Shown here: one piece after another, positions 26,100-35,447 of the stretch
How the letters are laid out: each line of letters starts with the position of its first letter
Position numbering within the stretch: the stretch's first letter is position 1
DNA from: Vagococcus allomyrinae
GTDB taxonomy: Bacteria; Bacillota; Bacilli; Lactobacillales; Vagococcaceae
NCBI RefSeq assembly: GCF_017829975.1
Contig: NZ_JAEEGA010000022.1
Location: 27,507 to 91,506 of the forward strand
Direction: 5' to 3'
DNA length: 64,000 bases
Made by a program: the position numbers and the translations under genes
Notes under the pieces: generated by a model
Database searches by the model: none
What the model was told of the DNA's origin: nothing
The model's input: only the letters and a program-made list of their open reading frames with translations

Positions 26100-26927
26100 T
26101 TAGCCGTAGTAGCTGTGCTCTTGTAAATGTAAGCCATCTAATATGATCGAGGCAGTTTCTTCAATGGACAGGTCGGCAACATTAATGACGAGACAATCCA
26201 GTTTTTTATAAAGATCTTTGGCGAAGTTTAGCTCTTCCTTGATTTTTTCAATATTGGAATAAGCTGTTTCTGGATTTAGACCATAGGCCTTCATCCGCTC
26301 TTGCCGAATTTTATTAAGAATATTTGGATCGTTAGTCAAACCGACGATTTTTTTAGGATCGACTTCCCACAATTGCTTAGGGATGTGGGCTTGAGGAATC
26401 AAGGGCAGATTAGCCACTTTGAGATTTTTATTAGCTAAAAACAGGCTAAGGGGTGTTTTGGAGGTGCGAGAAACACCGAGTAAGACAATGTCCGCTTCTA
26501 AAAAGCCCTTTGGATCTTTGCCATCATCGTATTTGACGGCGAATTCCATGGCGTTAATTCGGCTAAAATAATTTTGATCTAAGGAGTGAACCGCACCGGC
26601 CACACGGTTCGGTTTTATTTCGGTTCGCTTGGCGATCTCATTAACCAATGGTGAAAGTAAATCCATGCAGAACAGGCCGCATTCAGCACAAAAATCATTG
26701 GCTAACTTGACAAATTCTTCTGAGATCATCGTGTGGATGACGATCGCATCACTATTTTTGGCTTCTTCAAGTGAGGCGATCAAATCTTCTTTTTCACAGA
26801 CGAAGGTTTTTCTAACTAATGGAATATCAGTGCCTTCATATTGTGCCACGGAGGCTTGAGCTAAACGGGCAGCTGTTTCTCCGGCTGAATCGGAAATGAT
26901 GTAAATACTGGGGATTTTTTTGGTCAT
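26100..26927 (-). CDS. pyruvate, phosphate dikinase / PEP synthase regulatory protein (DUF299)
   Basis: These bifunctional kinase/pyrophosphorylases switch PPDK or PEP synthase off and on by modifying a Thr. The 275-residue protein has SDSAGETA near 12-19, the P-loop GVSRTSKTP at 151-159 and the family segment PQAHIPKQLW. It resembles Bacillus YqfL, which also lies near the era region. Its target enzyme is not in the window, so whether it acts on PPDK or another protein is open. GAAAGGGA precedes the ATG on the minus strand; zur is divergent. Confidence 0.92.
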   Translation of the reverse strand: MTKKIPSIYIISDSAGETAARLAQASVAQYEGTDIPLVRKTFVCEKEDLIASLEEAKNSDAIVIHTMISEEFVKLANDFCAECGLFCMDLLSPLVNEIAKRTEIKPNRVAGAVHSLDQNYFSRINAMEFAVKYDDGKDPKGFLEADIVLLGVSRTSKTPLSLFLANKNLKVANLPLIPQAHIPKQLWEVDPKKIVGLTNDPNILNKIRQERMKAYGLNPETAYSNIEKIKEELNFAKDLYKKLDCLVINVADLSIEETASIILDGLHLQEHSYYG

Positions 26928-26998
26928 AGGTAATTCCCTTTCTTGATTTTATTTCATAATTATTATAGCATATATCAAAGAGAGAGAAGGGCTGAATA

Positions 26999-27433
26999 AT
27001 GACAGAGATGAAGAGAATTGATTTAGCACTAGAAAAAATGAAGGAGCACGGGTTTAAATACACCAAGCGGCGGGAAATGTTGTTGAGTTTTTTAGCAGAA
27101 GCGGATAAGTACACCAGTGCCAAAGAAGTTTATGAGTATATGAGTCAGCAGTTTTCTGGTATTAGTTATGACACGATCTATCGTAATTTAAAAGATTTTT
27201 CAGATATCCATCTTTTAGAAGAGACTGAATGGGATGGAGAGAAAAAATTTAGATTTCATTGCGATCATCATGAGATGGGGCATCATCACCATTTTATCTG
27301 TACAAATTGTGGCGCTACCCGAGAAATTCATATGTGTCCCATGGATTATTTCAAAGAGCAGTTGGCTGGCTGCAAAATTGAAGGCCATCGCTTTGAAATC
27401 TTCGGGAAGTGTGAAAACTGTCTTGTGGTCTAA
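26999..27433 (+). CDS. zur: zinc uptake repressor Zur (Fur family)
   Basis: A Fur-family metalloregulator of 144 residues. The N-terminal winged helix contains KYTKRREMLL and ISYDTIYRNL. The metal region has the His cluster 95-98, Cys101-x-x-Cys104 and Cys138-x-x-Cys141 for the structural zinc, plus the CPMD segment and GHRFEIFGKC. This arrangement and length match Bacillus Zur better than Fur or PerR, so zinc-dependent repression of zinc uptake is likely. The short divergent gap to the dikinase regulator contains an AT-rich TAATTATTA core, only weakly like a Zur box. Confidence 0.85.
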   Translation: MTEMKRIDLALEKMKEHGFKYTKRREMLLSFLAEADKYTSAKEVYEYMSQQFSGISYDTIYRNLKDFSDIHLLEETEWDGEKKFRFHCDHHEMGHHHHFICTNCGATREIHMCPMDYFKEQLAGCKIEGHRFEIFGKCENCLVV

Positions 27434-27486
27434 TAAGGATTATGCAAATACTTATAATAAAAAAGCGAAAAGATTGTCGAATTAAG

Positions 27487-27515
27487 TTGACGTTAAAAGT
27501 GACTTTCGCTATAAT
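27487..27515 (+). promoter_or_regulatory. sigma-A promoter of rpsU
   Basis: TTGACG (27487-27492) and TATAAT (27510-27515) are spaced by 17 bases, about 90 bases before rpsU. Confidence 0.85.
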
Positions 27516-27602
27516 GTTATAAGGACAGTTTTTTGTTATGAGATAGTTACTATCAAACTATGAAAAACGGTTACTTTTTAAGCACGGGGGGAGGGAATTT
27601 AT

Positions 27603-27779
27603 ATGTCAAAAACAGTTGTTAAGAAAAATGAATCTCTTGATGATGCTCTTCGTCGCTTCAAACGTTCCGTTTCAAAAACTGGTACTTTGCAAGAATACCG
27701 CAAACGTGAGTATTACGAAAAACCAAGTGTGAAGCGTAAGAAAAAATCTGAAGCAGCGAGAAAACGTAAGAAATTCTAG
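27603..27779 (+). CDS. rpsU: 30S ribosomal protein S21
   Basis: Reading from ATG 27603 gives 58 residues: [19 protein letters not shown], then [23 protein letters not shown] and a very basic [15 protein letters not shown] tail. This is the universal S21 pattern and length. GGGGGGAGGG precedes the ATG. yqeY follows 25 bases later, the usual Firmicutes pair. Confidence 0.97.
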   Translation: MSKTVVKKNESLDDALRRFKRSVSKTGTLQEYRKREYYEKPSVKRKKKSEAARKRKKF

Positions 27780-27804
27780 TTTTCAATGATTGGAGCTGAT
27801 CCCA

Positions 27805-28254
27805 ATGTCGCTTCTTACCCAATTGAACGAGGACATTAAAACAGCGATGAAAGCCAAAGACAAAGCGTCTTTAGATGTTCTAAGGCTGTTGAAAGCTTCT
27901 GTTCAAAACGAGCAAATCGCCAAAGGTGAAGACTTAAATTCTGATGAAGAAATTGCCGTCTTAGCCCGAGAAATGAAACAGCGTCGTGATTCACTTGTTG
28001 AATTCGAAAATGCTGGTCGTGATGATTTGGTTGAAACAGTAAAAGCGGGAATTGTTATTGTCGAAAAATATTTACCAAAGCAATTGGATGAGACGGAAGT
28101 TCGTCAAATTGTTGCTGATGCGATTGACACCACGGGTGCGAGCTCTGTAAAAGAGTTTGGTAAAGTCATGGGGGCAGTCATGCCGAAAGTCAAAGGCAAA
28201 GCAGATGGAAATATGGTCAATGCAATTGTCAAAGAATTATTACAAGAGAAATAA
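27805..28254 (+). CDS. yqeY: GatB/YqeY domain protein
   Basis: A 149-residue protein made entirely of the helical YqeY domain that is also the tail of GatB, the amidotransferase subunit acting on Glu-tRNA-Gln. Typical segments are LRLLKASVQNEQIAKG, EMKQRRDSLVEFENAGRDDL, YLPKQLDE and GKVMGAVMPKVKGKADGN. The stand-alone protein probably binds tRNA, but its role is not established. The ATG at 27805 with GGAG upstream is preferred to the TTG at 27790. Confidence 0.93.
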   Translation: MSLLTQLNEDIKTAMKAKDKASLDVLRLLKASVQNEQIAKGEDLNSDEEIAVLAREMKQRRDSLVEFENAGRDDLVETVKAGIVIVEKYLPKQLDETEVRQIVADAIDTTGASSVKEFGKVMGAVMPKVKGKADGNMVNAIVKELLQEK

Positions 28255-28257
28255 CTA

Positions 28258-28291
28258 AGAAGCCAAGAAGGGAAACTTTCTTGGCTTTTTT
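28258..28291 (+). terminator. terminator after yqeY
   Basis: Arms AAGAAGCCAAGAA and TTCTTGGCTTTT form a hairpin followed by a T run. Confidence 0.88.
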
Positions 28292-28335
28292 GCGTTCAAG
28301 GGGCAGTTACAGTAGCGTCACAGGGGACCTTCTGA

Positions 28336-28562
28336 TTGGGATTAATTTGGAGACAGTGGTATAATGCATTGATCTCGTGTTTGAGAATTTTGAGGGAAAG
28401 TTCAACAGCGTTTTTCCTATTTATGAGTCGCACTAGTGTCAATCAAGTGGGAATTTTCTGTTTTTTTAGCTCACTGGCGGCAAGGAGTGTTTGCTGGAAG
28501 TGGCTGCTGACAAACCGTTAAATAAGTGGAAGGTTCCTTACAAGTTGTAAAGAATCTTTTTT
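28336..28562 (+). ncRNA. candidate small RNA transcription unit between yqeY and phoH
   Basis: TTGGGA (28336-28341) and TATAAT (28360-28365) are 18 bases apart. A terminator hairpin (AGGTTC-TTACA and TGTAA-GAATCT arms, 28531-28557) followed by six T ends at 28562, before the phoH TTGACA. The unit of about 190 bases lies after the yqeY terminator and has no convincing reading frame: a 61-codon frame lacks a ribosome site. A stable RNA is the simplest reading, but nothing identifies it. Confidence 0.4.
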
Positions 28563-28631
28563 CAATTGACAAAGTATGGTATTATTTGAGTTAGTATAGT
28601 GAGATAAAAGAGAGAAGGAGCTGTTCTTTTT

Positions 28632-29597
28632 TTGTTAGAACAAAATCAAGCGTCTTTAGAGATCCGCGTAAAAAATCAAGCCGAAGCAACTGAGTTATTA
28701 GGAACTCATGATAAGCATTTAAAATTAATTGAAGAAAATCAGCATGTGACAATCTTGAGTCGGGGTGAAATGATTCAAATTACCGGCTTGGAAGAAAATG
28801 TCCAAACCGTCTACGATGTCTTAAGAAAATTGCAAGTCTTGATTTTGAGAGGTATTCCCATTGGCACTCCTGATGTTGTGACGGCCCTTAAAATGGCCAA
28901 AAAAGGAACACTGGAATATTTTACTGATATCTATGAAGAAGAAATTATTAAAGATAAAAATGGGAAAGCCATTCGCGTGAAAAATTATGGCCAAAAAGAG
29001 TACATCGAGATGATTAAAAAGCGCGATGTGACGTTCGGCATTGGGCCAGCTGGTACTGGGAAAACCTTTCTAGCGGTGGTCATGGCGATTTCTGCTTTAA
29101 AACGGGGAGAAGTTCAGAAAATCGTCTTAACACGCCCAGCGGTTGAAGCTGGGGAAAATTTGGGCTTTTTACCAGGTGACTTGAAAGAAAAGGTTGACCC
29201 TTATCTACGCCCTGTCTATGACGCCCTATACGCGATTTTTGGAATCGATCATACCAATCGGTTAATGGAACGTGGCGTGATTGAAATAGCGCCTCTCGCC
29301 TACATGCGTGGTCGTACGTTGGAAGATTCTTTTGTCATCTTGGATGAAGCGCAAAATACCACGATTGCCCAAATGAAAATGTTTTTAACACGTCTCGGGT
29401 TTAATTCGAAGATGATTGTCAATGGCGATGTCTCCCAAATTGATTTACCGCGAGGCGTCATGAGCGGCTTAATTCATGCTGAAAAAACTTTAAAACCGAT
29501 AAAAAAAATTGGGTTTGTGACATTCACCTCCAGTGATGTGGTTCGTCATCCAGTTGTTGCAGAAATTATCAATGCCTACGAAGAAGAAAACAAGTAG
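28632..29597 (+). CDS. phoH: PhoH-family ATPase
   Basis: A 321-residue PhoH-like ATPase. A small KH-like N-terminal part is followed by the P-loop GPAGTGKT (138-145), LTRPAVEAGENLGFLPGDL near 160, and the Walker B VILDEAQNTT near 238. PhoH proteins are linked to RNA metabolism and ribosome maturation; the neighbouring ybeY and era support that. The start is a TTG at 28632 about twelve bases after GAAGGAG. A TTGACA at 28566 marks its promoter; the -10 is unclear. Confidence 0.94.
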   Translation: MLEQNQASLEIRVKNQAEATELLGTHDKHLKLIEENQHVTILSRGEMIQITGLEENVQTVYDVLRKLQVLILRGIPIGTPDVVTALKMAKKGTLEYFTDIYEEEIIKDKNGKAIRVKNYGQKEYIEMIKKRDVTFGIGPAGTGKTFLAVVMAISALKRGEVQKIVLTRPAVEAGENLGFLPGDLKEKVDPYLRPVYDALYAIFGIDHTNRLMERGVIEIAPLAYMRGRTLEDSFVILDEAQNTTIAQMKMFLTRLGFNSKMIVNGDVSQIDLPRGVMSGLIHAEKTLKPIKKIGFVTFTSSDVVRHPVVAEIINAYEEENK

Positions 29598-29718
29598 GGA
29601 TGTATCATAGCCTTGTCGTAACGCTTAGCAAGGCTAAACAAGGAAGGAAACAGGGAGTGAAGGAGCTGTTGTGGCTTTCATAGTTTGTTTGCTTACCGAG
29701 TCGTAAGGAGTATTAGCC

Positions 29719-31914
29719 ATGAAATTAGATTTTGGATCGCTACAAAAAAAATTAGGCAAGAAGTACATGACCGGGTTAGTGATTGTGTTTGGCCTGCTGT
29801 GTTTTGTGTTGCTCTATAATAATGTGCGCCAAAAGGCCGTATCTATCAAAGAAGGAAATTTGGCTTCAGAGACGATTCGCGCCAATAAGACCATTGAAAA
29901 TAAGTATGAAACCGATGAAAAACGTCGTTTAGCTGCTGAGACGGTTAATCCGGAGTATACTTATGACAAAGACATTGCCACGAAACAAGTTGAATTGGTC
30001 AATCAATTATTCACCTTAGTGTCAGAAGTTAAGACCGAGGTGGATAAAGAATATGAGGCAAAACGCAGTGCTGCCAAGGATAAAGCGACTGTGGCCCCGG
30101 CGGCAACAGAAGAATTAGTGGCTGCCTTAAAAAAGAAGTTCGAATCAATTAATCAAGATGATATTGCCTTTTATCAGGGATTTCCCAATGCATTTTATGA
30201 AGGCATCTTTAAGTTAAACGAAGCCGATCTAAAAACAGTTCGGGAACAGAGCGTCTCGCTAGTTGAAACTAAGATGGCGGAGCCCATTCGCAGTAGTAAC
30301 CTGACAACTGTTAGGCAAAAAGTGAATGACGAAATTCAGTATTTGAATCTGGGAAGTGATCTCCAACAATTGATAAAATACGTTGTTGATAAGGGGATTG
30401 TCGTCAATGAAGCGGCTAATGATAAGCGAACCGAAGAATTAAAAGAACAGGCGATGGCAAAAGTTAACCCTGTGATGATTTATTCTGGGGAAGTGATTGT
30501 TAGAGAAGGGGTCCAGATTGATTCGCGAGCGATTCAAAAGCTTGAATTATTAGGGCTAACCAATCGCGAGCAGTCGATTTTCCCTTTAGTCGCTTTGATA
30601 GGTTTAATTCTGTTGCAAATCGCTGTGTTAGGCTACTTGGTCTTCCATACCAGCGAGTTGGAAAAACAGGTCCGTTTCACCACTTTTTATGTGTTGATGG
30701 TCTTAATCAGTTTGATCGTCATGAAGGGACTGCAGTTATTTCAAAATGAGGCCTTGTCCTATGTGCCACTGATTTTTCCGGCAGCCTTTACCCCGCTAGT
30801 GCTCAATTTATTTATCAGTCGGCGGGCCAGTATTATGGGGGCTTTGTTTCAAACGGCCTTTTCAATATTTGTTTATTACGATTTAATCGGAACGAGTACC
30901 TTGTTGTTAATTGTCTTAACCTACATGTTTACCGGATTAATGGCTACTTTGATCAAGCGCGAGCGGATCGGCCGCCAGCTAGGGGCCGCTGCACTTTGGA
31001 TAATCGTTTTTCCCATGGTGTTTGTTTTTGTGGTGACGATTTATCAAGGAATGGACTTTAAGGACTCTAAGACGATCGCCACGCTCTTGTGTGCGTTTGC
31101 TGGCAGTCTCTTTACGTACCTGATGTCTGTCGGCTTGCACCCATACATTGAGTTGATGTTAAACGATGACAGTGTGTTGGTCTTGAACGAATTAAGCAAC
31201 CCTAATCATCCTTTATTGAAGCAATTATTGGTTGAAGCACCCGGGACTTATCATCACAGCATGATGGTAGCCAGTCTTAGTGCCAATGCCGTAGCCGACA
31301 TCGGCGGACGGTCTCTTTTAACCCGTGTCGCGTGTTACTATCACGACATTGGCAAGATCAAACATGCCAACTTCTTTGTTGAAAACTTGCCAGATGGGGC
31401 GGAAAATCCCCATAACTTTTTATTGCCAGAAGACAGCAAAGAAATTATTTTTAGTCATGTTTCTGAAGGGGTTAAAATCCTTGAAAAGGAAAATATGCCT
31501 CAATTGGTCATCGATATTTGTCAGCAACATCATGGGACCACTTTGATGGGCTTCTTCTATGCCAAGGCGAAAGAGCGGGATCCAGAAACGCAAGAATCCC
31601 AGTTCCGCTATGTTGGACCACGCCCTCAAACAAAAGAAGCAGGAGTGGTAAGTTTGGCAGATACTTGCGAAGCTGCTGTTCGGGCGATGGATCACCCGAC
31701 AAATGAGAAAATCGGGAAATTTGTTAAAAACTTAATTGAATCACGGATTTTAGACGGCCAACTGGATGAGACTGGGCTGACAATGAAGGAAATTCGCATT
31801 GTTGAGCAGTCACTGATCAACGGCTTGTGTAGCATGTTCCACTCACGAATTAAATATCCGAAGATGAAATCAGAAGCCGAAGAAATGAAGAAAGAACAGG
31901 AAGAGAGAGCCTAA
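29719..31914 (+). CDS. pgpH: cyclic di-AMP phosphodiesterase PgpH (7TM-HD family)
   Basis: PgpH hydrolyses the second messenger c-di-AMP. The 731-residue protein has one N-terminal membrane segment (about 17-35), a long extracellular 7TMR-HDED domain, and seven membrane segments between roughly 290 and 475. The cytoplasmic HD domain has APGTYHHS, the metal pair His542-Asp543 in YYHDIGKI, and CQQHHGTT. AAGGAG lies eight bases before the ATG. It is the Bacillus YqfF equivalent in the same phoH-pgpH-ybeY order. Confidence 0.95.
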   Translation: MKLDFGSLQKKLGKKYMTGLVIVFGLLCFVLLYNNVRQKAVSIKEGNLASETIRANKTIENKYETDEKRRLAAETVNPEYTYDKDIATKQVELVNQLFTLVSEVKTEVDKEYEAKRSAAKDKATVAPAATEELVAALKKKFESINQDDIAFYQGFPNAFYEGIFKLNEADLKTVREQSVSLVETKMAEPIRSSNLTTVRQKVNDEIQYLNLGSDLQQLIKYVVDKGIVVNEAANDKRTEELKEQAMAKVNPVMIYSGEVIVREGVQIDSRAIQKLELLGLTNREQSIFPLVALIGLILLQIAVLGYLVFHTSELEKQVRFTTFYVLMVLISLIVMKGLQLFQNEALSYVPLIFPAAFTPLVLNLFISRRASIMGALFQTAFSIFVYYDLIGTSTLLLIVLTYMFTGLMATLIKRERIGRQLGAAALWIIVFPMVFVFVVTIYQGMDFKDSKTIATLLCAFAGSLFTYLMSVGLHPYIELMLNDDSVLVLNELSNPNHPLLKQLLVEAPGTYHHSMMVASLSANAVADIGGRSLLTRVACYYHDIGKIKHANFFVENLPDGAENPHNFLLPEDSKEIIFSHVSEGVKILEKENMPQLVIDICQQHHGTTLMGFFYAKAKERDPETQESQFRYVGPRPQTKEAGVVSLADTCEAAVRAMDHPTNEKIGKFVKNLIESRILDGQLDETGLTMKEIRIVEQSLINGLCSMFHSRIKYPKMKSEAEEMKKEQEERA

Positions 31915-31916
31915 TT

Positions 31917-32390
31917 ATGGATATTACCTTAATGGATGAAACTAATACTGTCACAAGGGAGCAGTTAAATGAAGTTGAGCGCTTGTTAAATGTAGCAGCA
32001 GAACAATTGGAGATTGCTGATAGTACTGAGATGTCTGTGACCTTTATGGACAATCAGCACATCCAAGAGATTAATCGTGAGTATCGTCAAAAAGACAGTC
32101 CGACAGATGTGATCAGCTTTGCTTTAGAAGAACTTGGGGAAGGTGAGTTACCAGTGATTTTTGAGGGAGCTGACGCACTTCCTCGAAACTTAGGAGATAT
32201 TATGATCTCTGTTGAGAAAGCGAAAGAACAAGCTTTGGAATACGATCATACCTATGAGCGAGAACTAGGCTTCTTGGCTGTTCACGGCTTCTTACACCTC
32301 AATGGCTACGATCATATGACCGAAGAAGACGAAAAAGAAATGTTTGATTTACAAAGAAAGATTCTTGATGCCTATGGACTTACACGATAA
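31917..32390 (+). CDS. ybeY: endoribonuclease YbeY
   Basis: YbeY is a zinc-dependent RNase for 16S rRNA 3'-end maturation and ribosome quality control. The 157-residue protein ends with the H3xH5xH zinc motif: His123, His127 and His133 in HGFLHLNGYDH. The segment DSPTDVISFAL near 61 is also typical. It starts two bases after the pgpH stop and overlaps dgkA by 17 bases, so it is translationally coupled. Confidence 0.96.
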   Translation: MDITLMDETNTVTREQLNEVERLLNVAAEQLEIADSTEMSVTFMDNQHIQEINREYRQKDSPTDVISFALEELGEGELPVIFEGADALPRNLGDIMISVEKAKEQALEYDHTYERELGFLAVHGFLHLNGYDHMTEEDEKEMFDLQRKILDAYGLTR

Positions 32391-32787
32391 CAAGCAGGAT
32401 GAGCAGGTCTATAAAAATAAAAGTTTTATTGCGTCGTTAGAGTTTGCTCTTCAAGGGTTTCGGACAGCTTTCAAAGAAGAACGGAATTTAAAGGCCCATG
32501 TTGGTCTGGCGATAGTCGCTGTGATTGCTGGAGGCATCTTCAAATTGGCTCTCAATGAATGGCTGTGGTTGCTGTTGGTGATTTTTCTGGTGATCGTCAT
32601 GGAAATTATTAATACGACAGCGGAGAATATTGTTGACATGGTGACGAATTATCATTTTAATTCCATAGGAAAAAAAGTTAAAGACATGGCAGCTGCTGCT
32701 GTATTATTGACAGCGTGTTTTGCCATGTTAGTCGGTGCGTTAATCTTTGTCCCAAAAGTTTGGGCGATCTTAAGTAAATTTTTATAA
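32374..32787 (+). CDS. dgkA: diacylglycerol/undecaprenol kinase
   Basis: A 137-residue integral membrane lipid kinase; in Gram-positives the substrate is mainly undecaprenol. It has ALQGFRTAFKEERNLKAH near the N-terminus, three hydrophobic helices, and the metal/ATP-site stretch EIINTTAE at 77-84 followed by KVKDMAAAAV. The frame is open upstream to 32344; I chose the ATG at 32374, giving MDLHDNK and a 17-base overlap with ybeY, but 32368 is also possible. Confidence 0.9.
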   Translation: MDLHDNKQDEQVYKNKSFIASLEFALQGFRTAFKEERNLKAHVGLAIVAVIAGGIFKLALNEWLWLLLVIFLVIVMEIINTTAENIVDMVTNYHFNSIGKKVKDMAAAAVLLTACFAMLVGALIFVPKVWAILSKFL

Positions 32788-32802
32788 GAAAGAGGAAACT
32801 AA

Positions 32803-33705
32803 ATGAGTTCAGTCCATAAATCCGGGTTTGTTGCTATCATTGGCCGCCCAAATGTAGGAAAATCAACCCTGCTTAACCGTATTGTTCGTCAAAAAATTGC
32901 GATTATGAGCGATAAGGCGCAAACGACACGAAATAAAATTCAAGGGGTCTATACAACACCAGAGGCCCAGATTGTTTTTATTGATACACCAGGTATTCAT
33001 AAACCAAAACACCGCTTAGGTGATTTTATGGTGGAAACGGCTTATAGCGCTTTGCGGGAAGTGGACGCCGTCCTGTTTATGGTCAGTGCTGAACAACCTC
33101 GAGGCCGTGGAGATGATTTTATCATTGAACGCTTGAAAAACAGTCAAGCCCCAGTTTATTTAATTATTAACAAAATCGACACGATTCATCCAGATAAGTT
33201 GTTCGGGATTATTGAAGATTATCGCCAGCAAATGGATTTTAAAGAAGTTGTGCCGATTTCTGCCACAGAAGGCAATAACGTGGAAAAATTACTTGAAGTA
33301 ATCGAAGGGGAAATGCCAGAAGGGCCGCAATATTACCCTGAGGATCAAGTAACAGACCATCCGGAGTATTTTATTGTCTCAGAATTAATTCGCGAGAAAG
33401 TCTTACAATTAACTCGTGAAGAAGTGCCTCATTCAGTGGCGGTGGTCGTTGAAGATATGAAGCGAGACGAGTATGATAAAGTCCATATTCAAGCCACGAT
33501 TATTGTGGAACGCTCAAGCCAAAAGGGAATTTTAATTGGCAAAGGCGGTTTAATGATGAAAGACATCGGCATTAAAGCACGGAAAGATATTGAAAACTTA
33601 TTGGGGAATAAGGTTTATCTAGAACTATGGGTCAAAGTTCAAAAGAACTGGCGCGATAAACAAAAGTACCTTCAAGATTACGGCTATCGTGACATGGATT
33701 ACTAA
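32803..33705 (+). CDS. era: GTPase Era
   Basis: Era binds the 3' end of 16S rRNA during 30S assembly. The 300-residue protein has G1 GRPNVGKS (14-21), G3 DTPGIH, G4 NKID, and a C-terminal KH domain with [15 protein letters not shown] near 243. AAGAGG precedes the ATG. It completes the pgpH-ybeY-dgkA-era operon, with a terminator after it. Confidence 0.97.
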   Translation: MSSVHKSGFVAIIGRPNVGKSTLLNRIVRQKIAIMSDKAQTTRNKIQGVYTTPEAQIVFIDTPGIHKPKHRLGDFMVETAYSALREVDAVLFMVSAEQPRGRGDDFIIERLKNSQAPVYLIINKIDTIHPDKLFGIIEDYRQQMDFKEVVPISATEGNNVEKLLEVIEGEMPEGPQYYPEDQVTDHPEYFIVSELIREKVLQLTREEVPHSVAVVVEDMKRDEYDKVHIQATIIVERSSQKGILIGKGGLMMKDIGIKARKDIENLLGNKVYLELWVKVQKNWRDKQKYLQDYGYRDMDY

Positions 33706-33709
33706 AAAT

Positions 33710-33742
33710 AAAGGTATTGGCGATGACTCGTCAATACCTTTT
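33710..33742 (+). terminator. terminator after era
   Basis: Arms AAAGGTATTG-CGA and TCG-CAATACCTTTT form a hairpin with a short T tail. Confidence 0.85.
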
Positions 33743-33782
33743 ACTCATTCCCAAGCCAAAGGGAGTTTCTTGGTTGGATTGG

Positions 33783-33811
33783 TTGGAAAATTGACGAGAT
33801 TGGCGTATGAT
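33783..33811 (+). promoter_or_regulatory. sigma-A promoter of recO
   Basis: TTGGAA (33783-33788) and TATGAT (33806-33811) are spaced by 17 bases. Confidence 0.65.
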
Positions 33812-33850
33812 AATAAGAGAACTCAGGGATGAAATGGGAGGTGTTGGCAA

Positions 33851-34678
33851 ATGAAAAGCAGTAGCAGCGAATCAAAAGGGTTGATTCTATTTGCCCGTAA
33901 TCACCGAGAGAAGGATAAGTTAGTCAAAATTTTTACGGAAAAACATGGCAAGATGATGTTTTTTGTGAAGAATGCCAATCGGCCAAATAACAGCATTACA
34001 ACGGCTATTTTACCTTTTACAGAAGCGGTGTTTGTCGGCGAGTTTCGCGAAGAAGGCTTGTCTTTCTTAAATGATTCCAAAGAAGTGAATGGCTTTCAGC
34101 GGATTCAACAAGATATTTTTATCAGTGCGTATGCCACTTACATCTTAAATTTAGTTGATGTGGCGATTGAAGACTTGGTCTATGACCCTGCTCTTTATGG
34201 GTTTACACGTCAAGCCTTGACGTATTTGAATGAAGGGCTTGATCCGGAAATTATTACCAATATATTTGAGTTGCAGCTACTGACTCGCTTTGGCTTTGCT
34301 TTTCAGTGGAAGCAATGTGCCGTTTGTGGCCAAACCCAAGGGAAATTCGATTTCTCCTCCCAATACTCAGGTGTTTTATGCGAAGGACACTGGCAGCTAG
34401 ATGAGCGGCGCTATCATGCTAAACCTCGAGCCATTCATTTTATGCGCCTGTTCTCCAGCATTAGTTTGGATCAAATTAAGAGTATCGAATTAAAAGACGA
34501 GACCAAAGAGGACATTCGTAAGACCATCGATTTGCTTTACGATGAATTTGTCGGGGTTCACTTAAAGAGTAAGAAATTTATTGATGAGATGAAAGATTGG
34601 GAGACAACCATGAGGATTCCCAAGCGTGAGCCTAAAATTGAAACGGCAACCGATCTGGAAGAGGAAGCGGATAAATGA
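33851..34678 (+). CDS. recO: DNA repair protein RecO
   Basis: RecO anneals single strands and helps load RecA at gaps with RecR. The 275-residue protein has an N-terminal OB fold (about 1-80, with SKGLILFARNHREKDKLV) and a helical C-terminal domain with a partial zinc site, CAVCGQ near 158 and a later single Cys in VLCEGHW. GGGAGGTG precedes the ATG. The stop overlaps the next ATG by four bases (ATGA), coupling RecO to an SMC-like ATPase. Confidence 0.94.
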   Translation: MKSSSSESKGLILFARNHREKDKLVKIFTEKHGKMMFFVKNANRPNNSITTAILPFTEAVFVGEFREEGLSFLNDSKEVNGFQRIQQDIFISAYATYILNLVDVAIEDLVYDPALYGFTRQALTYLNEGLDPEIITNIFELQLLTRFGFAFQWKQCAVCGQTQGKFDFSSQYSGVLCEGHWQLDERRYHAKPRAIHFMRLFSSISLDQIKSIELKDETKEDIRKTIDLLYDEFVGVHLKSKKFIDEMKDWETTMRIPKREPKIETATDLEEEADK

Positions 34679-35400
34679 AGGGGTTATATGTGAAGCAACT
34701 TCGTTATCAGGCACCTGATCAATCGGCTCGTCACCCTTTTGACTTAGCCTTCCTTGATCAGCTCAATGAGGTGACGTTTGCCGAAGCGGTCACCTTTATT
34801 GTCGGTGAGAATGGTGTGGGGAAGTCGACCTTAATCGAGACAATTGCCCAATTAATGGACTTAAATTTAGAAGGAGGTTCTCGCAATAATCAGTTCAGTA
34901 GCTACGGAGAAAATCACCTGTTAGCGGACAGCTGCCGCTTGATCCGTTACCCTAATTACCCCAAGGATGCTTATTTTTATCGGGCGGAGACTTACTATAA
35001 TCTGATGACTAATTTGGATGATTTAGGGATTTCGGAAGAATTGTTTGCGAAAAATAGCCATCATTATTCTCGAGGGCAATCCTTTAAAGAGCTTGTGAGT
35101 CAACGTTTTTTTGGCAAAGGGCTTTATATCATGGATGAACCAGAGACCGGGTTATCGATCAGCTCGCAATTTGAACTGTTAGTGATGATGGCAGACTTGG
35201 TAAAGCGAGAATCTCAGTTTATTGTGGCAACTCACTCACCTGCGCTATTGATGTTTCCAGGGGCGACCATCTTTGAACTGTCGACGGAAGGGCTCAAGGA
35301 AGTCGCTTATCAGGACACCCAACTTTTTAAAGAGTGGCAAATGCTTTTTGAGCGTCAAAGTGTCTTTGTGAAGGACTTACTCAGGGACATTGAGCTATAA
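34675..35400 (+). CDS. AAA/ABC-type ATPase of unknown role, coupled to recO
   Basis: A 241-residue soluble ATPase of the SMC/RecF-like ABC class. Walker A is GENGVGKST (44-52), an ABC-signature-like SRGQSFKELV lies near 132, Walker B is LYIMDEPETGLS near 150, and the H-loop is VATHSPAL. It has no coiled-coil arms or membrane segments. Proteins of this type are usually annotated only as AAA family ATPase. The four-base overlap with recO suggests shared expression and perhaps a DNA-related job, but that is context alone. Confidence 0.85.
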   Translation: MKGLYVKQLRYQAPDQSARHPFDLAFLDQLNEVTFAEAVTFIVGENGVGKSTLIETIAQLMDLNLEGGSRNNQFSSYGENHLLADSCRLIRYPNYPKDAYFYRAETYYNLMTNLDDLGISEELFAKNSHHYSRGQSFKELVSQRFFGKGLYIMDEPETGLSISSQFELLVMMADLVKRESQFIVATHSPALLMFPGATIFELSTEGLKEVAYQDTQLFKEWQMLFERQSVFVKDLLRDIEL

Positions 35401-35447
35401 CGTGACCCTAAGAGATGGAATTAATGACTGAAATCAGCTGATTCTAG

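Noticed and set aside
26928..26998. Zur box in the divergent zur promoter region
   Set aside because: Only a TAATTATTA core matches; the flanking GC pairs of the consensus are missing in a very AT-rich stretch.
28336..28521. 61-codon plus-strand frame between yqeY and phoH
   Set aside because: It starts at or inside the promoter itself, has no ribosome site, and its composition does not look like a protein.
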